A stretch of DNA of 64,000 nucleotides from Sulfuricurvum sp. (GTDB lineage Bacteria > Campylobacterota > Campylobacteria > Campylobacterales > Sulfurimonadaceae). Positions 35,599-44,713 of the stretch are shown here, one piece after another (position 1 is the stretch's first letter; every line of letters begins with the position of its first letter). Location of the stretch: assembly GCF_028681615.1 (NCBI RefSeq), contig NZ_JAQUHV010000009.1, forward strand, positions 1 to 64,000. Reading direction: 5' to 3'. The notes below the pieces were generated by a model. That model ran no database searches, was not told the DNA's origin, and was given only the letters and a program-made list of their open reading frames with translations. The translations under genes were made by a program, and so were the position numbers.

Positions 35599-37309
35599 TT
35601 CGAATGATCTGCGAGCACTTTTATCTGAAGCAAAAGAGTCATTCTTAGCCGACGGTGCGGATGAAAAAACCGCAAAACGGCTGACACGTAAAGAGTTTAT
35701 AAAGTGGCTTGATGGCTATACAAGCGAGTTAAAAGAGACGATCCGATCCAATGCCACACTTCCGGCAGATCAGCGAGACGAGCGAAGAGAACGTCAACGC
35801 CATGACTTCCATTTTTTCCGAACTACCTATCTTCCTCACTACTATTCGCTTCCGGGTAAGTCAGATCTTCAAGAACATCTTGAAGGTGTATATCGCCGAA
35901 TAGCAGACCGATGTTCTATCAGTAATGCCGCTGCATCGGCTATGGGTGAGAAGTTCGCCATTGCCGCACCGCGCGGTCACGGTAAATCGACTGATGTATC
36001 GGTAGCCTTCGTGATATGGTGTATCATCAATGATCTAAAGCATTTCATTACGATATTCTCCGATGCGATAGAGCTGACTGAAACACTCATCGAAGCGATC
36101 AAGGCCGAACTCTCTGAGAATGATAACCTCAAAGCTGACTTTCCTCATGCCACTGGTCTTGGTAAAGTATGGAAGATCGGCGATATCGTCACACGAAACG
36201 GTATCAGGGTCAAAGGCTTTGGGTCGGGTAAGCGTGTCCGTGGTATCAAGCATGGCGTTTATCGTGTAGACCTAGCACTCATCGATGACCTCGAAAATGA
36301 TGAGAACGTCCGAAGCCGTGATCAGCGAGATAAACTCGAATCATGGATAGATGAGGCAGTTGTAAACCTCGGAAGCGTCGATGCTAACATGGATATCATC
36401 TACATCGGAACTATCCTACACCGAGACTCGGTTCTATCGCGTAAGCTAAAGCTCGGCTTTTGGAACCCTAAAATATTTCGTGCGATTATTACCTTCCCGG
36501 ATCGTCTTGATCTATGGGAGCGGTACGCACAAATCTACAAATCACGCGGTACTGAAGAGGCACACGATTTCTACATGAGTCAAAAGCCGGAGATGGATGC
36601 GGGTGCTCGTGTCTTATGGCCGGATGCCGTTCCGATTGAAACCCTGATGCGTAAACGCTCTGAAGCTCCGAGATCGTTTGCCAAAGAACTCCAAAACAAC
36701 CCAAGCTTAGATACTCAAAACTTTAAACGCGAAACAATGCACTTTTGGCGTTCTCACCCACCTCTCCGGCAACTTACTATTTATGGATGGTGTGACCCGG
36801 CAGGAAGTGGAAAAAAATCGGACTTCACGAACATGACTATTTTCGGAGTTGATGATAAAGCCCTCAAAGGGTACGTCCTCGAATCGATCAATGAGGTGAT
36901 CGGATCAATAGAGATCATTAAGCGGGTAGTAACTTTGCAAGATCGATACGGGTGCAAGGTCTTTGGAGTAGAGACCAACGGAGGGCAATTCCATCTCAAG
37001 CCTTTTATTTTGAGAGAGGCATACGAGCGTGGTGTACACATGCCGCTCAAAGGTATTCATAACAGCGACAACAAAGATTCCCGTATCGAAGAGCTGGAAC
37101 TTCCTATTGAAAACGGAGAGATCTTACTTCACGAAGATCAGATTATTCTGATTGAGCAGCTTGAAGATCACCCCGAAGGTAAAAACGATGATGCTCCCGA
37201 TGGATTATCAGGAGTCTATCGCCTCAGTAAGCTTGCTAAAAAACAGCATGTATCTGCACCGCGCAGTAACCGCCGATCCATCCGACCTCGAAATTCCCAT
37301 AGGAGATGA
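35585..37309 (+). CDS. Terminase large subunit (Mu gp28)
   Basis: The 574-residue packaging motor has Walker A APRGHGKS at residues 128-135 and Walker B LALIDDLEND near 231. The RNase H-like nuclease carries acidic residues in GWCDPAGSGKKSD (near 403), GVETNGGQ (near 462) and NDDAPDG (near 538). The start ATG at 35585 follows GAGAGCGC and overlaps the small subunit. Full length, with all catalytic sites present. Confidence 0.9.
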   Translation: MSPYNSNDLRALLSEAKESFLADGADEKTAKRLTRKEFIKWLDGYTSELKETIRSNATLPADQRDERRERQRHDFHFFRTTYLPHYYSLPGKSDLQEHLEGVYRRIADRCSISNAAASAMGEKFAIAAPRGHGKSTDVSVAFVIWCIINDLKHFITIFSDAIELTETLIEAIKAELSENDNLKADFPHATGLGKVWKIGDIVTRNGIRVKGFGSGKRVRGIKHGVYRVDLALIDDLENDENVRSRDQRDKLESWIDEAVVNLGSVDANMDIIYIGTILHRDSVLSRKLKLGFWNPKIFRAIITFPDRLDLWERYAQIYKSRGTEEAHDFYMSQKPEMDAGARVLWPDAVPIETLMRKRSEAPRSFAKELQNNPSLDTQNFKRETMHFWRSHPPLRQLTIYGWCDPAGSGKKSDFTNMTIFGVDDKALKGYVLESINEVIGSIEIIKRVVTLQDRYGCKVFGVETNGGQFHLKPFILREAYERGVHMPLKGIHNSDNKDSRIEELELPIENGEILLHEDQIILIEQLEDHPEGKNDDAPDGLSGVYRLSKLAKKQHVSAPRSNRRSIRPRNSHRR

Positions 37310-38709
37310 TCATGAAACGTCTATTTAAAAACCTTTTTGCTTCAAAACAATCTACGCCTGAGAAAAGCAATCCACGTAAATCGGCAGCGGCTCCGGCAGT
37401 TGATATTCTTGTCAGCATTATGGATAATCTTCCGATACGTCATGAATGGTTAAGCCGTGAAGAACTCGATCGCATTGCACGGGACGCCACCGTAATCTCA
37501 TCGATTGGGAGCCGTAAAGCAGCTACTCTAAAAAAAGAGCTCATATTCTCCAGTGATAATGAGGATATGGCCAATAATCTCTATAGTGTATTTCATCCCG
37601 GAACGCTCCGTAAAGTTCTCGATGCTCCGTTTCAGGGTGCTGCTATTTTCGAGATCAATTGGAGTGAAAAGAACTCGGTGTTGGTACCTAAGCTCATAGA
37701 GCGCGATTACACACAGTTTATGATTAAGAACGAAACACTTTACTATGCACCCTATGGATCACCCGAAGAAATCCCGCAATACAAAGCGGTCTATGCTCTC
37801 TATGAAGACAAATATCACCGTCCGATGGGGACACCGCTTGCCGAGTCACTGTTTTGGTATGTGAAGTTTAAAAATGCTTCATTGCAGTTTTGGGTCAAGT
37901 TCCTCGAAAAATACGGTGTACCGTGGGCGATAGGTAAAACAGACGGTGACAAAGATATCTTAGCTGATGAACTCTATGCCATGCTCTCTGGAGATGCTGC
38001 CGTCATTGAGTCCGATGAAGAGATCGATATCAAGACCGCCGATAAAACGGGTGACTTTGATAAGATCACTGCCTATCTTGATGATCAGATCCGTGAAGCA
38101 ATACTCGGAGGCAATCTAACAGGGAACGTCAAAGGAGGAAGCTATGCTGCCGCCGAGACGCACAACGATATACGTGAAGATATCGCAATGGCAGATGAGA
38201 ATATGACGATCTCTTTGATTGAACGGGTAATCGAAGCGTTTATCACGATCAATAATCTCAGTATTTCTATCGAAGTAACGCTCAAAGATAAAGACGATCC
38301 GAACCTTTCATTGGCGGAGCGGGACGAGCGGATCACAAAAATGGGATATCGACCGACGCAAGAGTACATCGAGAAGACCTACAACATCACCGTTGAAGCC
38401 ATCGAACCCTCTAAAATCGCTAACCATGCTCTCATGAAAAAGCTTTACGCGCTGAGTGCTACTAAGCCGATCACGACGACCGATGAGCTAAGTGACAGCG
38501 TCGATGTTCACAAGATAGCACTCTCATTTCAAACTCAAATCGTGGATATTATCGATCAGGCTAACAGTTTCGAAGAGGCTATCGATCTTTTACATGCAGC
38601 CTATCCGGGCATGGATATCACAGAGTTGCAAGATACGATGGATATGGCATTGCAAAGCTCATACATTCTCGGCACTGCTGAAGTAGAGCGTGAGAGCGAA
38701 GAGGAGTAA
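37306..38709 (+). CDS. Portal protein (Mu gp29, DUF935)
   Basis: The 467-residue portal has the DUF935 features ITSIGSRKAATLKKE-like, PFQGAAIFEINW, and KFLEKYGVPWAIGKTDG with GGNLTGNVKGGSYAAAETHNDIREDI. Twelve copies form the DNA entry ring. It overlaps the terminase by four bases and precedes gp30, the Mu order. Confidence 0.9.
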   Translation: MIMKRLFKNLFASKQSTPEKSNPRKSAAAPAVDILVSIMDNLPIRHEWLSREELDRIARDATVISSIGSRKAATLKKELIFSSDNEDMANNLYSVFHPGTLRKVLDAPFQGAAIFEINWSEKNSVLVPKLIERDYTQFMIKNETLYYAPYGSPEEIPQYKAVYALYEDKYHRPMGTPLAESLFWYVKFKNASLQFWVKFLEKYGVPWAIGKTDGDKDILADELYAMLSGDAAVIESDEEIDIKTADKTGDFDKITAYLDDQIREAILGGNLTGNVKGGSYAAAETHNDIREDIAMADENMTISLIERVIEAFITINNLSISIEVTLKDKDDPNLSLAERDERITKMGYRPTQEYIEKTYNITVEAIEPSKIANHALMKKLYALSATKPITTTDELSDSVDVHKIALSFQTQIVDIIDQANSFEEAIDLLHAAYPGMDITELQDTMDMALQSSYILGTAEVERESEEE

Positions 38710-38711
38710 TA

Positions 38712-39875
38712 ATGCCTCCTCTCCCTAAACCGTCGTTTGCTTTTGGTCTCAAACCAGCTGCAGCGATAGAGTACCTCCGATCCAAAGGCTTTAAGCTCAC
38801 ATTTGATTATCAGGAGATGCAGCGCGAAGCTCACCATAAAGCGTTCACCGTTGCCAAAGTAACCCGCCTCGATCTACTCAGCGATATCCACTCATCAATT
38901 ACCGATGCTATGGAAAAGGGAACCCGCTTCGAGGATTGGAAAAAACAGATTATTCCAACGCTGGAGGCGAAAGGATGGTGGGGTAAAAAAGAGATCGTTA
39001 ACCCATCTACCGGAGAGGTAAAAGAGGTTATGATCGGTGGACGTCGCCTCAAAACGATCTTTAAAACTAACACGATGGTTGCCCGTGCTACTGCGCGATA
39101 TGATCAGCAGATGGCGAGCGATCTTCCCTATATGCAATATGTTGGTGGACTATCTGAGCATCCGCGTATGAGCCACATGGCAAAAAATGGGATTGTGCTT
39201 CTTAAAAGTGATCCATGGTGGCAATATAACTATCCACCGAATGCATGGCTATGTCATTGTGAGGTCAGAACATGGAGCGAAGCACAGATTAAACGACGTG
39301 GTTGGAGTGTTTCCACTGCTGCTCATGAGAACATTGCCTCTCCAGATTGGTCATACAATCCGGGAGCGGGTAACCGTGTCGGAAAGCTCTCGAAGATCAA
39401 TCTCGATCAAAGCCTCGATAAACTCCCAACGATACTCCCGAAACGAGAATACAAAGAGCTGAGTGATGCTGCTCTCAAGCAAAAGTTTTATGATGATCTA
39501 AGTATCAAGCCCGGAGATACATATATCGATAAGGTCGGTGATCCTACCGTAATCGATGATAGTCTGTTTCACTCATTCAGCGGACACTCGAAGATCACCA
39601 AGAAAGACCGACACCTCTTTATCGATGAGTTTGCTACCACTATTGATGATCCGGACGAGATTTATTTGGAATGGGATGATAAGGCAAAACGCCTCGTTAA
39701 AAAGATGATGCGGTACTTTACGGATGACAAAGGTAAGAAAAAAGCGCTCATGGCAGTGTTTGAATATCAGAGCGATAAAACTCAGGGAGTCAGTTTATAT
39801 TTGATTGATAGTCCATCGACAGTGGAGAAAAAGAGGGGAGAGAAGTTGATCTATCGAAAAGAAGGCACTCGTTAA
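38712..39875 (+). CDS. Mu F-like head protein with C-terminal nuclease-toxin-like domain
   Basis: The 387-residue protein has the Mu gp30 (F) minor-head domain in about residues 1-235 (RLDLLSDIHSSITDAMEKGTRFEDWKKQI, TNTMVARATARYDQQM, CHCEVRTWSEAQIKRRGW). After a linker, the last 135 residues (LFHSFSGHSKITKKDRHLF ... LEWDDKAKRLVKKMMRYF ... KLIYRKEGT) resemble the PBECR class of barnase/EndoU/RelE-like domains often fused to this head protein. In known cases the toxin-like domain is thought to be injected with the DNA. Catalytic activity cannot be judged by eye. Confidence 0.82.
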   Translation: MPPLPKPSFAFGLKPAAAIEYLRSKGFKLTFDYQEMQREAHHKAFTVAKVTRLDLLSDIHSSITDAMEKGTRFEDWKKQIIPTLEAKGWWGKKEIVNPSTGEVKEVMIGGRRLKTIFKTNTMVARATARYDQQMASDLPYMQYVGGLSEHPRMSHMAKNGIVLLKSDPWWQYNYPPNAWLCHCEVRTWSEAQIKRRGWSVSTAAHENIASPDWSYNPGAGNRVGKLSKINLDQSLDKLPTILPKREYKELSDAALKQKFYDDLSIKPGDTYIDKVGDPTVIDDSLFHSFSGHSKITKKDRHLFIDEFATTIDDPDEIYLEWDDKAKRLVKKMMRYFTDDKGKKKALMAVFEYQSDKTQGVSLYLIDSPSTVEKKRGEKLIYRKEGTR

Positions 39876-39965
39876 CCGCATCTTTACACGATGGAGTGCT
39901 CATTGCTCATTCCATGCGGCACGTCTTTTCGACTGTAATTATAATTATACCATAAAGGGGAGACT

Positions 39966-40442
39966 ATGTCGGAGATGATTTCGATTGAGATCACAGGGGA
40001 TGATAAGATAAATCATGCGCTTGCAGAGTTGCTTCATAAAGTACAAAATCTTGAGAATCCGTTCAATTCGGTAGGTTCCTATCTCACAAACATCATAGAA
40101 GAGAGCTTCGACAGTGAGACATCTCCAGACGGACATGCATGGCATCCCCTTGCCGATTCGACAAAGGCATACAAAGAAAAGCATGGTGAGAACAAGATTC
40201 TGCAAAGTAAGGACCGAAATACGCGAGAGAGTACAGGGTACAGTGCAGATAGCGATAGCATGATCGTAGGGGTCAATGCGTATAGTAAAGATCGCTATCC
40301 CTATCCGATAGTACATCAGTTTGGAACCGAAGACGGAAAGGTTCCGGCACGACCGTTTATGCCGATTACGCATGATGGGGAGCTATATGACAATGTTAAG
40401 GTTGAGGTGTTGGATATATTATTGGGGTATTTAGGAGAATAG
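39966..40442 (+). CDS. Virion morphogenesis protein G (tail completion type)
   Basis: The 158-residue protein matches the Mu G/P2 S family (DDKINHALAELLHKVQNLENPFNSVGSYL, DGHAWHPLADSTKAYK, HQFGTEDGKVPARPF). It joins heads and tails. It ends the rightward head operon and converges with the Mor-type gene, with a 12-base overlap of coding ends and no visible terminator between them. Confidence 0.85.
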   Translation: MSEMISIEITGDDKINHALAELLHKVQNLENPFNSVGSYLTNIIEESFDSETSPDGHAWHPLADSTKAYKEKHGENKILQSKDRNTRESTGYSADSDSMIVGVNAYSKDRYPYPIVHQFGTEDGKVPARPFMPITHDGELYDNVKVEVLDILLGYLGE

Positions 40443-40709
40443 TTGAGGGGTGCGTACTTCGCCGATGATCTCATAGATACGGCTAAGACTGAGATTATAT
40501 TTCATTTTTAGAGCTTTAGGGGAGAGCTTATTTTCAGTGTAGTCTTTGATGATTTCATTGTTACGTCCGTTGAGCTGCCACGATGGGACATAGATTGGCA
40601 TTCCGCCGTAATCTCGCATAAGTTCTTCATCGCTCGCTCCATCCTCACGGATACGGCGGGTAAACTCTTTGAAAATGTCTAAATTCGTTACGGTATCTTT
40701 TAAATCCAT
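40431..40709 (-). CDS. Mor-type transcription activator
   Basis: The 92-residue protein matches the Mu Mor/C family: a dimerising N-terminal part, the signature YGGMPIYVPSWQLNGRNNEII and a C-terminal HTH (LSPKALKMKYNLSLSRIYEII). In Mu, Mor turns on the middle operon and C the late ones. Only one such activator is present here, so it may drive both divergent late operons from 31.7 kb. The ATG at 40709 with GAGGGG ahead is preferred over the longer frame. Confidence 0.85.
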   Translation of the reverse strand: MDLKDTVTNLDIFKEFTRRIREDGASDEELMRDYGGMPIYVPSWQLNGRNNEIIKDYTENKLSPKALKMKYNLSLSRIYEIIGEVRTPQLFS

Positions 40710-40788
40710 TGCAAACCCCTCGCAGATGATGTATAATTCGGTTCTCACGCCTGAATTACATGCGTCTCTCACACGAGGGGCGTTTCTA

Positions 40789-41193
40789 TCACTTCATTTT
40801 TTCCAGTGCTAAAATCACCTTTTGAGCTTCGTTAAACTCCATTTGGTTCGGTGTCTCATACTCTTTTTTAATGATCCGCTTGCAAAACGACAGCAGTGCG
40901 GCATCGCTCTTATCCCGTGCTTTAGCTTCCCACAACTGCATCATCTTCCACACCTGTGCCGGAGAGGATTGTTTCGGGGTAAACGTCGGTAGAGTATCGC
41001 TATTCATATTCAGATAATCGACCAGTATGATCAGCTCTGACACACTCAACGCAACCGATGAGTCTTTGCCGAAAGCTCCCTTGATCATCTCGACGTATTC
41101 CTCTCTCTCATTGCGATAATAGTTCTGATACCGTATTGAGGTATGCACCTGCTTGACGAGTGACGCGTGGGCATTCTTTTGTCTTTGGGTCAT
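40789..41193 (-). CDS. GemA/Gp16-like regulatory protein (DUF1018)
   Basis: The 134-residue protein has the Gp16 pattern: a basic start, an oligomerisation middle and the conserved SPAQVWKMMQLWEAKARDKSDAALLSFCKRII segment. Mu GemA modulates host and early gene expression. It is the last large gene before the Mor-type activator, matching the early-to-middle order of Mu-like phages. Confidence 0.78.
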   Translation of the reverse strand: MTQRQKNAHASLVKQVHTSIRYQNYYRNEREEYVEMIKGAFGKDSSVALSVSELIILVDYLNMNSDTLPTFTPKQSSPAQVWKMMQLWEAKARDKSDAALLSFCKRIIKKEYETPNQMEFNEAQKVILALEKMK

Positions 41194-41220
41194 TTTTATT
41201 CCTTATTTGGTGATGTTTTA

Positions 41221-41318
41221 CCACTTAGACCACTTAACCACTAACCACACAAATACCACTAACTAAATGGCTATTTATGGGGTTTTGTAGGTGGTTGTGG
41301 TTATGTGGTTCGTGTGGT
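41221..41318. repeat. Mirrored CCAC / GTGG repeat array
   Basis: Five CCAC boxes (41221, 41230, 41238, 41245, 41256) face four GTGG boxes (41291, 41297, 41305, 41314) with helical-type spacing of six to eleven bases. They lie between the ATPase gene and gemA. The array could fold as a long imperfect hairpin or bind a protein. Confidence 0.6.
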
Positions 41319-41321
41319 AGA

Positions 41322-42224
41322 CTATAGGAGAAAGTAGAGTTTTAACTTGCCTTTGCCGTCTTTTACTTCCCAAAAGCGACCTGTATATTTAGCGAGATTG
41401 GTTCGAGCGAGTTTGTCGTCTTTGGCTTTTCCGATCTCGGCGAGGAGTTGGCTTTGACCGATACCGTCAGGATTCTTTTTGATCACCTCTTTGATCGAGT
41501 CGATGAATGATTGCTCTTCAGGTCGGATCATCGCTTGATCATAAGCAACAATGCTGAGGTCATAGGTCTTCTTATCGAGATAGAACGCTGAGTTCTCGAC
41601 ATGGAACCGTCCCGCTTCGACATCGAGCAAGAAGAGATCGTTATCTACAGTGCCGTTACATTGACGCATAAAGTACACATTGTCAGCCGCCGACTTAAAG
41701 ACTCCGGCTCCCTGATAGTTCTTCTCGTTTTTGTTCGTATGATGCAGCAGTATGACAGTCGCTCCGGCATTGCGTAATCGCTTCATCGCGTTCATAAAGC
41801 TTTTAGCCATCGCTTCATTATGTACGTCTCGAACGAAGTCGGTGATCGAGTCGAAGAAGAAGATGTAATCCCGATAAGCATCACCAATCGCACCCTCAAC
41901 GAGAAGCTTTAAAACCTCATGCGAAGTCATAGCGGCAGTTTCAGGGTGAACGTAGTCGAGCCGTTCAAATAACTCCTCGATGATCTTCGAAGCTCCACGC
42001 TCTTTCAGAGCAGAGAGCGGATTATCAAAGTCAAAGTACTGAATGATTTTGTCAGTGTTTTCATAAAGGTACTTTGCTAATCCGAGACTGTATCGACTCT
42101 TACCCTGCTTAGGCGGGGCAAAGTAGATCGTAATCGCTTGCTCGACCAAGAAGTTATCGATGATATAGTTAACTTCGTGATTAAAATGTTCGGACTTAAG
42201 TCCTTGACCGCGAAATGGATTCAT
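41322..42224 (-). CDS. RecA-like/RepA-type AAA ATPase
   Basis: The 300-residue hexameric-helicase-like ATPase has Walker A FAPPKQGKS at residues 35-43, Walker B YIFFFDSIT near 120 and the sensor LLHHTNKNEK. The C-terminal winged helix (GIGQSQLLAEIGKAKDDKLARTNL) could bind DNA. This family is common in phages and plasmids as RepA/DnaB-like replicative ATPases. In a Mu-like phage it may assist replication after transposition. The start at 42224 follows AAAGG; a longer GTG start at 42296 lacks a ribosome site. A 21-bp repeat lies in the leader. Confidence 0.78.
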   Translation of the reverse strand: MNPFRGQGLKSEHFNHEVNYIIDNFLVEQAITIYFAPPKQGKSRYSLGLAKYLYENTDKIIQYFDFDNPLSALKERGASKIIEELFERLDYVHPETAAMTSHEVLKLLVEGAIGDAYRDYIFFFDSITDFVRDVHNEAMAKSFMNAMKRLRNAGATVILLHHTNKNEKNYQGAGVFKSAADNVYFMRQCNGTVDNDLFLLDVEAGRFHVENSAFYLDKKTYDLSIVAYDQAMIRPEEQSFIDSIKEVIKKNPDGIGQSQLLAEIGKAKDDKLARTNLAKYTGRFWEVKDGKGKLKLYFLL

Positions 42225-42234
42225 TTTTTTACCT

Positions 42235-42255
42235 TTTGAATTTAAAATGCAAGTT
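42235..42255 (+). repeat. 21-bp repeat in the leader of the ATPase gene
   Basis: Identical in reverse to 18311-18331 near the prophage late end, and sharing the TTTGAATTTAAAAT core with 17897 and 51361. It overlaps the ribosome-site region of the ATPase gene, so a bound protein could control it. Confidence 0.65.
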
Positions 42256-42297
42256 GATTCAATCGCCCCCAGCTCACTGGAGGCTGTTAAATCCACG

Positions 42298-42501
42298 TCA
42301 TCGTTGACTCATAGCACATATCAATTGTTCTTTTCCATGTTGTCTATACATGCATACGATTACTGTTTTCTTATTTTCATCGAGCGTAGCGGATACCAAT
42401 ACCTTTTTTCCGTTATACTCTTTGAGTCTAGGATGTTTTTGTTTAGCTCCGAAATACTGGACTCCACTTCCGGATACTGTACGCTCTTCAAATTCACTCA
42501 T
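42298..42501 (-). CDS. Small early phage protein
   Basis: The 67-residue basic protein has alternating beta pattern (KVLVSATLDENKKTVIVCMYRQHGKEQLI). It overlaps the upstream gene by eight bases. It is not recognised; it may bind nucleic acid. Confidence 0.55.
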   Translation of the reverse strand: MSEFEERTVSGSGVQYFGAKQKHPRLKEYNGKKVLVSATLDENKKTVIVCMYRQHGKEQLICAMSQR

Positions 42502-42811
42502 CGATCTTCTCCTTATTCTCTTCCCTATCTAACCGTTCATACTCAGCCATAAGCAATGATGCCGCTATGACAATTTGCTTTTTACGGTCATGTTTATGTT
42601 TCTTAAAAAAAGTAGGATTCCAAGGGAAGAGAGAACGAATTGGGAAGATAGTGCTATTGGCTACTTTGAATATAGGGCATGAAGCGGCATAACAAGCTGC
42701 TGCATTTGCAAGTTCACCATTGATGTATTTATCATCATCTTCAGGCTTATAGCCTTCAATATTGATATGTCTTTGCCGCTCTTGATGTACATTTTCTAAA
42801 AAATTATCCAT
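42494..42811 (-). CDS. Early phage protein, conserved EHDD-like family
   Basis: The 105-residue protein has the pattern ERQRHINIEGYKPEDDDKYINGELANAAACYA, which recurs in many phages as a small helical, acidic domain of unknown function; some annotate relatives as nucleotide-hydrolase-like. Its C-terminus has KKQIVIAASLLMAEYERLDRE. It starts within the stop of the 50-residue gene upstream (TGAATG). Confidence 0.6.
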   Translation of the reverse strand: MDNFLENVHQERQRHINIEGYKPEDDDKYINGELANAAACYAASCPIFKVANSTIFPIRSLFPWNPTFFKKHKHDRKKQIVIAASLLMAEYERLDREENKEKIDE

Positions 42812-42964
42812 TCATGCTCCTTTTATCTTCGCCTCGATCTCAGCTCTCATCTTCCGAAGTGCTTCGATATTAGCATTGGATATCATCTGCTCTTGGCGCA
42901 TGACACATCCTGACTCATACCGTTTCTGACGAACGATCGCATCGACACGTTCAAAGGTACTCAT
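42812..42964 (-). CDS. 50-residue early phage protein
   Basis: This helical, charged protein (MSTFERVDAIVRQ ... RAEIEAKIKGA) is supported by tight packing: its ATG overlaps the stop of the zinc-ribbon gene and its stop abuts the next ATG. Function unknown. Confidence 0.6.
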   Translation of the reverse strand: MSTFERVDAIVRQKRYESGCVMRQEQMISNANIEALRKMRAEIEAKIKGA

Positions 42965-43677
42965 GCCCCGATCCCCAGTAGCTCATCAAGCGACGGTTCG
43001 ACCGTTTCAACATTGCTTCTCTCATACTCTCGCCCACGCTCATAGGCATCAGTTGCAAGTCGTTTGAGATAAGCTAGCGTTACGCATACGGTTGGATGTT
43101 TCTCAATGATCTCAGCATCTGTGACGATGATCTCTGCTTTCGGTTCCTGATCCGGAGTACTTGCAGACTCATTAGAACCTAACAATGTATCTTTGAGCTT
43201 CCGTTTAAATTCAGATCCGTTCATATGACTTGCATTTGTAGTTTCTGCTTTTGCTTTAGCCTCACATTCAATACAGGTGCTTTTCCGTTTGATACCTCGA
43301 CCCGGAAACTTTTTAAATGCTTCGATCGGCTTACTTTCATTACACGTATCGCAGCGTTGAGAGGTTGCAGACATGATCATATCTCCGACCTCTTCAGGAA
43401 GTGTCTTCGGTGTCGAATCAGTTTGTTCCGGTTCATCACTTACTTTTGCTGAGAACAGTTTACGAATCGATGTCGAAAGATCATTTGGTTTCATAATACG
43501 CGGGTTATGTTGTTTCCCATCAGGGGTGATTAGATAGCATAGGGCACTGATCTCACAACCGGCATTTTCAAGTGCCGTTTTCGATGGAGTTTCTTCAATC
43601 AGTTCATTGGCCAAGCAACCGCGTAAAAATCCTTGATAATAGTTGTCCGGAATCCAGATTGTTTCACTTTTTGACAT
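42961..43677 (-). CDS. Zinc-ribbon early phage protein
   Basis: In the middle of this 238-residue protein (about residues 108-137) is a CxxC...CxxC ribbon, CDTCNESKPIEAFKKFPGRG followed by STCIEC. This resembles the ribbon found near HNH nucleases in phages. The flanks are acidic and low-complexity. It probably binds DNA or RNA. The start overlaps the stop of the 83-residue gene. No nuclease residues are seen. Confidence 0.6.
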   Translation of the reverse strand: MSKSETIWIPDNYYQGFLRGCLANELIEETPSKTALENAGCEISALCYLITPDGKQHNPRIMKPNDLSTSIRKLFSAKVSDEPEQTDSTPKTLPEEVGDMIMSATSQRCDTCNESKPIEAFKKFPGRGIKRKSTCIECEAKAKAETTNASHMNGSEFKRKLKDTLLGSNESASTPDQEPKAEIIVTDAEIIEKHPTVCVTLAYLKRLATDAYERGREYERSNVETVEPSLDELLGIGA

Positions 43678-43915
43678 TGACCGCCTCCTCGATAGTATCC
43701 ATAGTTTTCAATTCAATGACACAGATTTCATTCTCCCAAGCATCATAGATGCGATAGCAGCACTTCTCCGTTTCTACATCAACTTCCATATCACAGAACA
43801 CATCGCTTCCGCTATGAGGCTCAAGTGCTTCATGGTGATACTCAACCTCTTCAAAAGTTACCGATCCATTTTTAACCCGACGGATGATCGGGGCATAAGA
43901 TGGTGCTTTGCTCAT
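43664..43915 (-). CDS. Small acidic early protein
   Basis: The 83-residue acidic beta-type protein (TFEEVEYHHEALEPHSGSD, CCYRIYDAWENEICVIELKT) overlaps the genes on both sides. It is not recognised. Acidic small early proteins in phages are sometimes anti-host-nuclease DNA mimics, but nothing specific supports this here. Confidence 0.5.
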   Translation of the reverse strand: MSKAPSYAPIIRRVKNGSVTFEEVEYHHEALEPHSGSDVFCDMEVDVETEKCCYRIYDAWENEICVIELKTMDTIEEAVNVKK

Positions 43916-44679
43916 GATTGGACTCCTTTTTCAATCTTTGCTCTAACCGGTACCGATGCGAGATCAAGTACGATAGTATTCAGCTCTCCGGAGATGTCTC
44001 CGTCTTTTCGCTCTTTAAAACGGATGTAGCTTTTCGTTCCGGCGATCTCAGTCGCATCATCGATCATTGCCATCGCTTCGAGCCACTTAGGATGCTCAAT
44101 TTTGTATGACTTGAGCGATATGATCTGCTTCGCGTCTACCTTACCGTTTCGCACTTCGAAGGCTCTCATGATCAGCGTTTGAATCTCAGCATCTGCAAAC
44201 TCTGTTTTCTCGGTGAGATACTCATCGATCTTTTCTTTTGCAAGAGTGAGCTTTTGATCAAACGTGATCAGCTTTGCTACTTGGATTTGAACCTCTGCCG
44301 TACCATCAAACGCTTTGAGGGTTACCGACCCGACTTCAGACCCTGAGAGTCGATCCATGCCGTACTCTTGGCGAAGCAGGTCTACAAATGAATAACAATC
44401 ACCGAATGATTTAGTTTTGAAATCAACCATCCGTTCATGTTCTTGTTTCGCTTCCTCAACCAGTTTGATTACCAGCTCATCTTCGAGCTTTTTATCAACC
44501 GATACCAGATCAGGATGAACCCAACCGCCTTGCTTATTGCGCCAGTGGCCTTGTTCGTTTTTTGTTGCCATAACTTTCTCCCAATATACATATCCATACC
44601 GCGTAGCTACTGCGACCTTGATAGGTTTTTTTATTCTAAGTCCCATTGGAACCGCCTCATATTTATTGGAGTCCTCCAT
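43912..44679 (-). CDS. DUF3164 family early phage protein
   Basis: The 255-residue protein has the DUF3164 start GHWRNKQGGWVHPDLVSVDKK, followed by a long helical part and RAFEVRNGKVDAKQIISLK. The family is almost restricted to Mu-like phages and is often found between B and GemA. It was once misnamed a sulfate transporter; it has no membrane segment. The role is unknown, perhaps DNA-binding. Confidence 0.8.
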   Translation of the reverse strand: MEDSNKYEAVPMGLRIKKPIKVAVATRYGYVYWEKVMATKNEQGHWRNKQGGWVHPDLVSVDKKLEDELVIKLVEEAKQEHERMVDFKTKSFGDCYSFVDLLRQEYGMDRLSGSEVGSVTLKAFDGTAEVQIQVAKLITFDQKLTLAKEKIDEYLTEKTEFADAEIQTLIMRAFEVRNGKVDAKQIISLKSYKIEHPKWLEAMAMIDDATEIAGTKSYIRFKERKDGDISGELNTIVLDLASVPVRAKIEKGVQS

Positions 44680-44713
44680 CAGACCGCCCGTCGGCGATCT
44701 TGAGAAACACTCT

